Assembly: GCA_958295695.1 (NCBI GenBank)
Contig: OY282363.1
Coordinates: forward strand, 2,856,225 to 2,920,224
Source: an uncultured Alphaproteobacteria bacterium
GTDB lineage: Bacteria > Pseudomonadota > Alphaproteobacteria > SP197
Length of the DNA: 64,000 nt
Reading direction: 5' to 3'
Shown: positions 53,998 through 63,500 of the stretch, one piece after another
How positions within the stretch are numbered: the stretch's first letter is position 1
Layout: every line of letters begins with the position of its first letter
Translations under genes and position numbers: made by a program
Notes under the pieces: model-generated
What the model was told of the DNA's origin: nothing
Databases searched by the model: none
The model's input: only the letters and a program-made list of their open reading frames with translations

Positions 53998-54052
53998 CCT
54001 TTTAGCGGGTTGTTTTACGTGGCCGCAAGCCGGTCGGCACAAATCACCACGT
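53998..54052 (-). ncRNA. SAM-II riboswitch in the metZ leader
   Basis: Reading the minus strand, the element starts with CGTGGTGATTTGTGCCGACC, continues GGCTTGCGGCCACGTAAAAC, and ends AACCCGCTAAAAGG. These are the conserved positions of the SAM-II (metA) aptamer: GAUUUG, GCUUGC, GCCACGU-AAA and CCGCUAAA forming the H-type pseudoknot. SAM-II occurs almost only in alphaproteobacteria upstream of methionine genes. Confidence 0.92.
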
Positions 54053-54190
54053 GCGGCGAGATATAGGGCCGCTCGCCCCCGATGTCAAGCGGGCGCCCGC
54101 GTCGGCGCCATGCGACGCGGGCGCCGACAGGGAAGAGCGCCGGGCTTGCGCCCGACGCCCTCCCCGGCCGGTCCATCGCCGGGACCGGGG

Positions 54191-54637
54191 TCACGCGGCG
54201 ATCCGCTTGGGCGCGGCGCCGGCGCGGATCTCGATGGTGCGGGGCTTGAGCGCCTCCGGCACCTCGCGGACGAGGTCGATGTGGAGCAGACCGTTCTCCA
54301 GCGCCGCGCCCGAAACCCGGACGTGGTCGGCGAGCTGGAAGGCGCGCTTGAAGCCGCGGCCGGCGATGCCGCGATAGAGGTAGACGCGGCCGTCGTCCCC
54401 GTCCTTGGCGATCTCGCCGGACACGGTGACGGTGGCGTCCTTCGCCTCGATCGAGAGATCGTCCTCGCCGAAGCCGGCGACGGCCATGGTGATGCGGTAG
54501 TCGTTCTCGCCGACCTTCTCGATGTTGTAGGGCGGGTAGCCCTCGTCGGCGGAACGCATGTTGGCCTCGAGCGCGTTCATCACGCGGTCGAAACCGACGG
54601 TCGAGCGGAACAGGGGAGAGAAGTCGAAACGGGTCAT
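54191..54637 (-). CDS. Small heat-shock protein, Hsp20/IbpA family
   Basis: This 148-residue alpha-crystallin chaperone starts with MTRFDFSPLFRSTVGFDRVM, the IbpA-type N-terminus. The crystallin core has PPYNIEKVGENDYRITMAVA and the final GLLHIDLVREVPEALKPRTIEI; an IxI-like tail is seen as IEI. It holds unfolding proteins. GGAGG precedes ATG 54637 and is part of a ROSE-like RNA thermometer. Confidence 0.9.
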   Translation of the reverse strand: MTRFDFSPLFRSTVGFDRVMNALEANMRSADEGYPPYNIEKVGENDYRITMAVAGFGEDDLSIEAKDATVTVSGEIAKDGDDGRVYLYRGIAGRGFKRAFQLADHVRVSGAALENGLLHIDLVREVPEALKPRTIEIRAGAAPKRIAA

Positions 54638-54643
54638 CGCGCA

Positions 54644-54720
54644 TATCCTCCGTCGAGCAACATGCCGGTTGAAGGGTCCCCCTGGAACGGCTGGACCCCT
54701 GCGTCCGTCCGCGCCCCCGT
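54644..54720 (-). promoter_or_regulatory. ROSE-like RNA thermometer in the hsp20 leader
   Basis: The leader just ahead of hsp20 ends with TTGCTCGACGGAGGATA (54660-54644). The U(U/C)GCU strand facing the GGAGGAU Shine-Dalgarno is the signature of the last hairpin of ROSE elements in rhizobia and relatives. Further upstream, GGGTCCAGC and GTTCCAGGGGGACCC (around 54670-54697) can form a second hairpin. It should hide the ribosome site at low temperature. Confidence 0.75.
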
Positions 54721-54805
54721 CTTCGGCGGGCGCCGGGCGCGCGACGGATATGGGTGCCGGACCGGGGCGATTCAAGCCCCCCGGCGTCCGGCCGGAGCGG
54801 GAAGG

Positions 54806-55231
54806 CTACTCCTGACGCCAGGGCAGGCCCGCGACCTTCCAGCCCCCGATCCGGCCGCGGCGCATGTCGCCGTCCTTGTCGCCCTCGAACCCTTGGGCGA
54901 CGTTGTAGCAGGGACCGTAGCCCCGGGCGGTCATGGCGACCGCCGCGTGCATCGAGCGCACGCCGGACCGGCACAGGAAATAGACCGGCTTGCCCTTCTC
55001 GATTCCGGCGGCCTCGCATTCCCGGACGAAGGCGGCGTTGGGCCGGCCGCCGGGATAGGTCTGCCATTGCGCCAGCTTCACCTGTTTTCCGATCGTCGAC
55101 AGATCCGGCAGGCCGACGAAGCGCCATTCCGGCTCCGTGCGCACATCGACGAGCGCCGCGTCCGGATCGTTCGCGAGCGCGGCGAAGGCGTCGGCCGGCG
55201 TCACGTCGCCGGCATAGGGGTCATCGGTCAT
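54806..55231 (-). CDS. Rhodanese-like sulfurtransferase domain protein
   Basis: This 141-residue single-domain rhodanese has ALVDVRTEPEWRFVGLPDLS and the active-site loop FLCRSGVRSMHAA with the catalytic cysteine in CRSGVRS. The C-terminus GFEGDKDGDMRRGRIGGWKV is typical of small stand-alone rhodanese proteins. It may transfer sulfane sulfur; the acceptor is unknown. It is a single gene between hsp20 and a 280-bp gap. Confidence 0.88.
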   Translation of the reverse strand: MTDDPYAGDVTPADAFAALANDPDAALVDVRTEPEWRFVGLPDLSTIGKQVKLAQWQTYPGGRPNAAFVRECEAAGIEKGKPVYFLCRSGVRSMHAAVAMTARGYGPCYNVAQGFEGDKDGDMRRGRIGGWKVAGLPWRQE

Positions 55232-55446
55232 GGGTCCTCTCCATGAACGGCGGCCCGCCCACCATGCCCGAGCGAGGGTTCCGGCGCCACCCGGCCGCGC
55301 CCGGTCCGCCGTGGGACGGCGTCCGGGTTCCCGGCGGGCCCGAGATACAGGACGGCCCGATGCGTCATCTCGCCGAAGGGGGCGCCCCTCCGGGGGATCC
55401 CGGCCCAGGGCAATGGTCCGGGACCGGGCCGCGTTCGCGTCCTCCG

Positions 55447-55475
55447 GAGCGGTTCCGGCGAAGCCGGAACCGCTC
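55447..55475. other. Perfect 13-bp-stem hairpin upstream of the dehydrogenase gene
   Basis: GAGCGGTTCCGGC (55447-55459), loop GAA, and GCCGGAACCGCTC (55463-55475) form a perfect stem. There is no U-run. The AACCGCTCTAG ending resembles tails of other alphaproteobacterial intergenic palindromes. It may be a terminator or a repeat. The remaining gap 55232-55446 shows nothing else. Confidence 0.55.
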
Positions 55476-55513
55476 TAGGATGGCCGCGCGCCGGCGTTCG
55501 GGGGAGATCGGTC

Positions 55514-56383
55514 GTGAAGGTCGCGTTTCTGGGTCTGGGAGTGATGGGCTATCCGATGGCGGGCCATCTGGCCGCCGGGGGCCACGAGGTCACGGTCTAC
55601 AACCGCACGGCCGCCAAGGCCGAGCGATGGACCGGCGAGCACGGCGGCGGGCGCGCGGAGACCCCGGCCGAGGCGGCGCGGGGGCGGGAGATCGTCTTCG
55701 CCTGCGTCGGCGACGACCCCAGCGTGCGCGAGGTGGTCGCGGGCGAGCACGGCGCGCTGCACGGCATGGCCGAGGGCGCGATCGTCGTCGACCACACTAC
55801 GGCGTCCGCCGACATCGCCCGCGAGATGGCCGGGGCGCTGGCCGCCAGGGGCGTCGGCTTTCTCGACGCCCCGGTCTCCGGCGGCCAGGCGGGCGCCGAG
55901 AACGGCCAGCTCACCGTCATGGTCGGCGGCGAGAGGGACGCCTTCGACCGCGCCGCGCCGGTCATGGACTGTTACGGCAAGGCCGTCACGCTCATGGGCG
56001 GCGTGGGTTCGGGCCAGCTCTGCAAGATGGCGAACCAGATCTGCATCGCGGGCCTCGTCCAGGGCCTCGCCGAGGGCCTCAACTTCGCCCAGCGCGCGGG
56101 CCTCGACGGCGACCGGACGATCGATGTGATCTCCAGGGGCGCCGCGGGCTCCTGGCAGATGGAGAATCGCGGCCGCACCATGTGCCGCGACGAGTATGCG
56201 TTCGGCTTCGCCGTCGACTGGATGCGCAAGGACCTCCGCATCGCCATCGCCGAGGCCCGCGGCAACGGCGCGCTCCTGCCGGTCGCCGCCCTCGTCGACC
56301 AGTTCTACGCCGAGGTCCAGCGTCTCGGCGGCGGCCGCTGGGACACCTCGAGCCTGATGCACCGGCTCAAGCGGGCGCCTTAG
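55514..56383 (+). CDS. NAD(P)-dependent beta-hydroxyacid dehydrogenase (3-HIBADH family)
   Basis: This 289-residue oxidoreductase has the Rossmann motif VAFLGLGVMGYPMAGHLAAG, the substrate-binding FLDAPVSGGQAGAENGQL and the catalytic lysine in VGSGQLCKMANQI. Such enzymes oxidise 3-hydroxyisobutyrate, tartronate semialdehyde or related compounds. GGGGGAGATC precedes GTG 55514. No substrate can be chosen. It is transcribed alone. Confidence 0.88.
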   Translation: MKVAFLGLGVMGYPMAGHLAAGGHEVTVYNRTAAKAERWTGEHGGGRAETPAEAARGREIVFACVGDDPSVREVVAGEHGALHGMAEGAIVVDHTTASADIAREMAGALAARGVGFLDAPVSGGQAGAENGQLTVMVGGERDAFDRAAPVMDCYGKAVTLMGGVGSGQLCKMANQICIAGLVQGLAEGLNFAQRAGLDGDRTIDVISRGAAGSWQMENRGRTMCRDEYAFGFAVDWMRKDLRIAIAEARGNGALLPVAALVDQFYAEVQRLGGGRWDTSSLMHRLKRAP

Positions 56384-56501
56384 AGCGTCATCCCATCGGA
56401 TTGGACCGGGAGCGTCGGCGGTCCGTCCCCCTCCCCCCGTCCCGAGGTGGCGCGTCGGCGCCGTATCGAGGGACGCCCCGGGCTTGCCGAGGGGACCGGC
56501 C
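56383..56501. repeat. Intergenic palindromic repeat, copy 3 (two-part)
   Basis: GAGCGTCATCCCATCGGATT followed by GGACCGG (56383-56409) matches the reverse complement of 12646-12672 with few changes. CGCCCCGGGCTTGCCGAGGG (56474-56493) matches 12618-12637. The two halves are in different relative orientation from copy 1. The element lies between convergent genes. Confidence 0.6.
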
Positions 56502-56519
56502 CCGGCCTTCGGAAACGCA

Positions 56520-56549
56520 AAAGGGCCGCGGCGCGAACCGCGGCCCTTT
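56520..56549. terminator. Bidirectional intrinsic terminator after groEL
   Basis: AAAGGGCCGCGG (56520-56531), a six-base loop, and CCGCGGCCCTTT (56538-56549) form a perfect 12-bp stem. On the minus strand it is followed by TTTTGCG, so it is a good terminator for groEL, whose stop is 26 bp away. On the plus strand it can end the dehydrogenase transcript. Confidence 0.85.
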
Positions 56550-56574
56550 CGGGTAACGGACGGTCGGGCGCGGC

Positions 56575-58591
<2,017 letters not shown>

Positions 58592-58639
58592 GTGCCACTC
58601 CCCTTCGATCTGGCGGTTTGGACAACGTCGCCGCGGTTG

Positions 58640-58666
58640 CTAGCACTCCCCGGCAACGAGTGCCAG
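58640..58666. promoter_or_regulatory. CIRCE operator (HrcA-binding) of groESL
   Basis: CTAGCACTC (58640-58648), nine bases, then GAGTGCCAG (58658-58666) is the CIRCE inverted repeat (consensus TTAGCACTC-N9-GAGTGCTAA) with two changes. It lies about 50 bp before groES. The HrcA repressor gene is not in the window. Confidence 0.9.
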
Positions 58667-59120
58667 TGACATGGCCCCCTCGCGCCGGGCTGTCAACCCG
58701 CAAAACCGCGAATCGGCGGAATCTCGCCGGATTTTCGAGATTTCGGACGCTTGCCGGAATCTCGCGACCGGATGGCCCCGGATCGGCCTCAATCGTTCCC
58801 CGGCTTCCACCGCGCGGAAGGCGCCGTCGACGCCGCGGCGCGAGTCCCCCGGCGCGACGGCGGCGCACCTCCACCGAGCGCCCCTCGTGGACCGTCCGCC
58901 GCCGTGCGATCGCCTCCCGACGCGCGCCTCTTGCGCGGCGCTTTTCAACACCGCCCGATGGCGGGCGGGCGTCTTGGCGGAACGAGGGTTGCCGACAGTC
59001 CTTTCTTCTGCTTGGCTGCTGTGCGAGAGTATCGCTCCGGGACGCGCGGAAGGGTTCCCCGCCGGGAGGCGGGCGTCCGCTCCACGATGTTCCGGCGAGC
59101 GTCCTCATGGGGGTGTCGAC
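58667..59120. other. Gap of about 450 bp without a recognisable gene
   Basis: Between CIRCE and the transporter operon no frame shows similarity to a known family. The AT-richer stretch around 58690-58760 should hold the groESL promoter on one strand, and the region near 58990-59040 (CTTTCTTCTGCTTGGCTG) may hold the promoter for the transporter. A short unknown gene cannot be excluded. Confidence 0.4.
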
Positions 59121-60056
59121 ATGACCGATCGGAGCCAGACCCTCGGCGTGGCGTATGCCGGACAGCAGACCTCGTTGGTCTTCAAGGCCCGGGCGCTGTT
59201 CCTGAAGCACGAATGGGTGCGCGGCTACACGCTGCTGTCGCCGACGCTGCTGGTGATGATCTGCCTGATGTGCCTGCCGCTCTTCATGCTGTTCTCGTAC
59301 AGCTTCTGGACGCAGAACTACCTCGACATCGACAAGAGCTTCACGCTGACCAACTACGGGGCCTTCTTCCAGAAGCCGATCTACGTCGCGCTGATGATGA
59401 AGTCGATCAGGATGTCCCTGTTCTGCACCTTCATCACGCTGATCCTCGCCTACCCCATGGCCTACTTCATCGCCTTCAAGGTGAAGAGCAACAAGCTGGT
59501 GTGGCTGATCCTGATCACCGTGCCGTTCTGGACGAGCTACCTGCTGCGCGTGTTCGCCTGGAAGGTGATCCTCGGCTTCAACGGCGTGATCAACTCGGGC
59601 CTCATCAGCATGGGGCTGCTCGACGAGCCGCTGCAGTTCCTGCTCTACAACCCGACCGCGGTGGTCCTGACCCTGGCGCACGCCTGGGCGGCGTTCGCGA
59701 TCCTGCCGATCTACGTGTCGCTGGAGAAGATCGACCGGGCCCTGCTCGAGGCGGCGACCGATCTGGGCGACACGCCGACCGAACGGTTCTGGCGCGTGAC
59801 CTGGCCCCTGTCGCTGCCGGGCGTGATCGCCGCCGGCCTGCTCGTCTTCATCCCGACCGTCGGCGACTACGTCACGCCCCGGCTCGTGGGCGGGACGACC
59901 GGCATCATGATCGGCAACATCATCCAGTCGCAGTTCGGCAAGGCCAACAACTGGCCGATGGGCGCCGCGCTCTCGGTGATCTCCATGCTCCTGATCGCGT
60001 TGCTGGTGGTCACCTTCATTGTTTCGACGACACGGGCGAGGGCCAAGACGTCATGA
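59121..60056 (+). CDS. Polyamine-type ABC transporter permease (PotB-like)
   Basis: This 311-residue inner-membrane protein has six predicted TM segments, beginning GYTLLSPTLLVMICLMCLPL. The EAA loop that touches the ATPase is EAATDLGDTPTERFWRVTWP. SIRMSLFCTFITLILAYPMA and GDYVTPRLVGG are typical of PotB/PotH. It is the first gene of a set of permease, permease, ATPase. Its stop overlaps the next start (ATGA). ATG 59121 follows GGGGGTGTCGAC. Confidence 0.9.
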   Translation: MTDRSQTLGVAYAGQQTSLVFKARALFLKHEWVRGYTLLSPTLLVMICLMCLPLFMLFSYSFWTQNYLDIDKSFTLTNYGAFFQKPIYVALMMKSIRMSLFCTFITLILAYPMAYFIAFKVKSNKLVWLILITVPFWTSYLLRVFAWKVILGFNGVINSGLISMGLLDEPLQFLLYNPTAVVLTLAHAWAAFAILPIYVSLEKIDRALLEAATDLGDTPTERFWRVTWPLSLPGVIAAGLLVFIPTVGDYVTPRLVGGTTGIMIGNIIQSQFGKANNWPMGAALSVISMLLIALLVVTFIVSTTRARAKTS

Positions 60057-60955
60057 CCGACGCGACCGCCTCCAGCCTCACGGCCCGGAAGGCCGCCGAG
60101 GACACGCGCGGCGAGGAGACGCCGCAGTTCGTCCAGTCCAAGCACGAGGGCTACCACTGGACCTCGGAAGCGCCGATGTTCCTCTACGCCGTGTGGTATC
60201 TGGCGTTCCTCTACATCCCGGTGCTCTTCCTCCCGCTCTTCTCGTTCAACGACTCGATCTATGTCGCCTTCCCGCTCAAGGGCTTCACTCTCGAGTGGTA
60301 CGGCGACATGGTGGACAATCCCGCGCTGCTGCGGGCGCTGGAGAACAGCGTGAAGGTCGGGTTCACCGTGGCCGTGGCCACGACGTTCCTGGGCCTGTTC
60401 GCGGCCAAGGCGATGACCCGCTACCACATGCCCGGCAAGGGGCCGGTCACCAGCTTCATCATGCTGCCGCTCGTCGTGCCCGGAATCATCCTGGGCATCG
60501 CCCTGCTCGTCATCACCAACCAGCTCGGGATGGAGCTGTCGCTCTTCACCATCGGTCTGGCGCACACGCTGATCTGCGTGCCGTTCGCCATGCTGGTGCT
60601 GATCTCGCGTCTGGAGGGGTTCGACAAGAACCTCGAGGAAGCCTCGCTCGACTTGGGCGAAGGCGCCATCCAGACCTTCATCCGGGTAACCCTGCCGCTG
60701 GCGTGGCCGGGCATCCTGGCGAGCTTGCTGCTGACCTTCACGATCTCCTTCGACGAGTTCATCCTGGCCTTCTTCCTGGCCGGCAACGAGGTCACGCTGC
60801 CGATCTACATCTGGAGCCAGCTGCGCTTCCCGAGCCGCCTGCCCATGGTGCTGTCCCTGGGCGCCTGCATCCTCGTCTTCTCGTTCTTCCTCGTGACGTT
60901 CGCCGAGGTGATGCGCCGGCGCGGCGTCGGGCCGCAGGGCGGCGCCGCCATCTGA
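60053..60955 (+). CDS. Polyamine-type ABC transporter permease (PotC-like)
   Basis: This 300-residue permease has six TM segments and the EAA loop EEASLDLGEGAIQTFIRVTL. NSVKVGFTVAVATTFLGLFA and FTISFDEFILAFFLAG match PotC/PotI. The first 40 residues before the first TM are hydrophilic and longer than in most homologues. Translation is coupled to the preceding permease gene. Confidence 0.9.
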   Translation: MTDATASSLTARKAAEDTRGEETPQFVQSKHEGYHWTSEAPMFLYAVWYLAFLYIPVLFLPLFSFNDSIYVAFPLKGFTLEWYGDMVDNPALLRALENSVKVGFTVAVATTFLGLFAAKAMTRYHMPGKGPVTSFIMLPLVVPGIILGIALLVITNQLGMELSLFTIGLAHTLICVPFAMLVLISRLEGFDKNLEEASLDLGEGAIQTFIRVTLPLAWPGILASLLLTFTISFDEFILAFFLAGNEVTLPIYIWSQLRFPSRLPMVLSLGACILVFSFFLVTFAEVMRRRGVGPQGGAAI

Positions 60956-61020
60956 CGGCGGCCCGGGCGGCGCGATGGATCCGGAACGGATGGTGACAAC
61001 AACAGTGGACGTGGGCGCTC

Positions 61021-62121
61021 ATGTCGCGTGAAGACTACATCTCGATGTGGAACACATCGAAGCACTTCGGCAGCGTGAAGGCTGTCGACGACATCACCTT
61101 CGATATCGGCGAGGGCGAGTTCTTCTCGCTTCTGGGCGCGTCGGGCTGCGGCAAGACGACCCTGCTGCGCATGCTGGCGGGCTTCGAGCAGCCGACGCTC
61201 GGCAACATCTACATCGACGGGCAGCCGCAGGCGGGCGTTCCGCCCCACCATCGCCCCGTCAACATGGTGTTCCAGAACTACGCGATCTTCCCGCACCTCA
61301 ACGTGCACAAGAACATCGCCTACGGCATGCGCAAATCCGGCCTCACCAAGGCCGAGGTCGACAGGAAGGTCGACGAGATGCTGGAGCTGATCAAGCTGCC
61401 GGGCTACGGCGCGCGCGGCGCCCACCAGCTCTCCGGCGGCCAGCGCCAGCGCGTCGCGCTCGCCCGCGCCCTGATCAAGCAGCCCAAGGTGCTCCTGCTC
61501 GACGAGCCGCTGGGCGCTCTCGACAAGAAGCTCCGCGAGCAGATGCAGCTCGAGTTGCGCGCCCTGCAGCGCGATGTCGGCATCACCTTCGTGTTCGTGA
61601 CCCACGACCAGGAAGAGGCGATGACGATGTCGGACCGGATCGCGGTGATGTCGCTGGGCAAGGTGCTGCAGATCGACTCCCCGACGCATCTCTACGAGGT
61701 GCCGAAGGTCAAGGAGGTCGCCGACTTCATCGGTACGATCAACTTCTTCGAGGGGTCGATCAGGGGCCGGCGGAACGGCAGCACCGTGATCGACGCGGCG
61801 GGCCTCGGCACCGTGCACTCCACCGCGGCGGGCGCGGACGCCCCGGCGTCGGGAGAGATCACCGTGGCGATCCGGCCCGAGAAGTTCAGCCTGACCTTCC
61901 GGCAGCCCAACGTGCAGACCAACGTGGTCGAGGGCACGATGGAGGCCGCCGCCTATCTCGGCGACCGCAGCCATTACTATGTCCACGTCGAAGGCCGCGA
62001 GGCGCCCATCGCGGTGGCGTCCCAGAACGCGCAGCGCCTTCTGGACGCGGTGGACGCCGACCGCCACGACAGGGTCTGGCTCACTTGGGAAGAGGAATCG
62101 GCGCTGCTGCTCTCGGCCTGA
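61021..62121 (+). CDS. Polyamine-type ABC transporter ATPase (PotA-like)
   Basis: This 366-residue ATPase has Walker A GASGCGKTTLLRMLAGFE, signature HQLSGGQRQRVALARAL, Walker B VLLLDEPLGALDKKLREQMQ and H-loop VFVTHDQEEAMTMSD. The C-terminal 110 residues form a TOBE domain. It energises the two upstream permeases. No binding-protein gene is adjacent; the PotD-like gene at 46048-47172 is the nearest candidate. It lies 65 bp after the second permease. Confidence 0.92.
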   Translation: MSREDYISMWNTSKHFGSVKAVDDITFDIGEGEFFSLLGASGCGKTTLLRMLAGFEQPTLGNIYIDGQPQAGVPPHHRPVNMVFQNYAIFPHLNVHKNIAYGMRKSGLTKAEVDRKVDEMLELIKLPGYGARGAHQLSGGQRQRVALARALIKQPKVLLLDEPLGALDKKLREQMQLELRALQRDVGITFVFVTHDQEEAMTMSDRIAVMSLGKVLQIDSPTHLYEVPKVKEVADFIGTINFFEGSIRGRRNGSTVIDAAGLGTVHSTAAGADAPASGEITVAIRPEKFSLTFRQPNVQTNVVEGTMEAAAYLGDRSHYYVHVEGREAPIAVASQNAQRLLDAVDADRHDRVWLTWEEESALLLSA

Positions 62122-62198
62122 TTTCCTCCGGTCCCCGCGTCGCGCGCGGCGTCACGGGCGTCGCGCGCGTTGCCTCGCCGTCCGCGTCGGGAACCTCC

Positions 62199-63377
62199 AT
62201 GCGCTACGCCGCGATCGTCGACCGGCTCGCCAACGAGGGCGCGCGCGCCTGGGACATCCACGACCGCGCCCTGGCGCATCGCGAGCGCGGGCGCGACGTC
62301 GTCGTGCTGAGCATCGGCGATCCGGACTTCGACACGCCGCGCGGGGTCGTGGACGCCATGATCGAAAGGGTCCGGGGCGGCGACACCCACTACGGCTGGA
62401 TCGACGGCGGACCGGATCTGAAGGCCGCCATCGCCGCCTACCGCGAGCGCCATTCCGGCCAACGGGTAGGGCCGGAGAACATCTCGGTGACGCTCGGGGC
62501 GCAGGGCGGCCTCTACGGCGCCGCGATGTGCGTGGCGCAACGGGGCGACGAGGTGATCGTGCCCCAGCCGGCCTATGTGACCTACGAGTCGGTGGTGCGG
62601 GCCACGGGCGCCACGATGGTCGATGCGCCCCTGCGCGCCGAGCGCGGCTTCCATCTGGACGCCGCCGACATCGAGGCGGCGGTGACGCCCGCGACACGCG
62701 CCGTCATGATCAACACGCCCCACAACCCGACCGGCGCGGCCTATGGGCGCGGCGACCTCCTCGCCCTGGCGGAGGTCTGCAAGGCCCACGACCTCTGGCT
62801 GATCTCCGACGAGGTCTACAGCCGGACCCTGTTCGACGCCCGGGAGCATGTCTCGCCCGCCACGCTCCCCGGCATGGCCGAACGGACCGTCGCGGTCGAC
62901 AGCCTCTCGAAGTCCCACGCCATGACCGGCTGGCGCGTGGGCTGGACCGTCGGGCCCGAGGCGTTCACGCGGCATATGTACCATCTGGGCCTCGCCCTGC
63001 ATTACGGGCCGCCCACCTTCATCCAGTCGGCCGCGGCCGCGGCCTTCGCTGGAGACTTCCCCGAGGTCGACGCGATGCGCGCGCGTTACGAGGCGCGGCG
63101 CGATCTGGTCCGCGAGGCTCTCGCCGGCAACCGGCGCCTCCGCGTCGTCAAGCCGGAGGGGGCCTGCTTCATGATGCTGGACATCCGGCCCAGCGGCCTG
63201 TCCTCCCACGACTTCTCCCACCGCTTGCTGGAGGACGCCGGCGTCTCGCTCCTGGCGGGCGAGGGATTCGGCGCCGGCGGCGCGGGGTTCGTCCGGCTTT
63301 CGCTCACGGCGTCCGATGCGGATCTGGCCGAGGCGGTCCGCCGCATCGACCGTTTCACGCGAGCCCTCGACGCCTGA
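62199..63377 (+). CDS. Class I/II pyridoxal-phosphate aminotransferase
   Basis: This 392-residue enzyme has VLSIGDPDFDTPRGVVDAMI, THYGWIDGGPDLKAAIAAY, the PLP-contacting NTPHNPTGAAY, DEVYSRTLFD and the Schiff-base lysine in VDSLSKSHAMTGWRVGW. It belongs to the aspartate aminotransferase superfamily (AspB-like). The amino donor is not predictable. It follows the polyamine ATPase by 77 bp and may be part of that transcript, for use of amines taken up. ATG 62199 gives the family N-terminus; the ribosome site is weak. Confidence 0.87.
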   Translation: MRYAAIVDRLANEGARAWDIHDRALAHRERGRDVVVLSIGDPDFDTPRGVVDAMIERVRGGDTHYGWIDGGPDLKAAIAAYRERHSGQRVGPENISVTLGAQGGLYGAAMCVAQRGDEVIVPQPAYVTYESVVRATGATMVDAPLRAERGFHLDAADIEAAVTPATRAVMINTPHNPTGAAYGRGDLLALAEVCKAHDLWLISDEVYSRTLFDAREHVSPATLPGMAERTVAVDSLSKSHAMTGWRVGWTVGPEAFTRHMYHLGLALHYGPPTFIQSAAAAAFAGDFPEVDAMRARYEARRDLVREALAGNRRLRVVKPEGACFMMLDIRPSGLSSHDFSHRLLEDAGVSLLAGEGFGAGGAGFVRLSLTASDADLAEAVRRIDRFTRALDA

Positions 63378-63439
63378 GCCTCGCGCCGTTCCCGTCGCGT
63401 CACGTTCGCGTCAGAGCGTCGTCGCCGCCTTGCATTCGC

Positions 63440-63467
63440 CCGGACCCACGGCCACGTTTGGGTCCGG
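63440..63467 (+). terminator. Probable terminator after the aminotransferase gene
   Basis: CCGGACCCA (63440-63448) and TGGGTCCGG (63459-63467) form a perfect nine-base-pair stem around a ten-base loop, followed by TTT. It lies 62 bp after the stop codon. The next gene's leader begins directly after it, with the direct repeat TCCAAAGAGGAA occurring twice. Confidence 0.55.
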
Positions 63468-63500
63468 TTTCCAAAGAGGAAGTCTCCAAAGAGGAAATCG

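Noticed and set aside
53998..54052. SAM-V or SAM/SAH riboswitch instead of SAM-II
   Set aside because: The order GAUUUG, GCUUGC, CCACGU-AAA and CCGCUAAA with the spacing seen fits SAM-II best; SAM-V is found mainly in marine Pelagibacterales leaders with a shorter, AT-rich form.
54132..54160. Hairpin around CGGGCTTGCGCCCG downstream of hsp20 as terminator
   Set aside because: The stem is short and interrupted with no U-tract; support is too weak for a feature.
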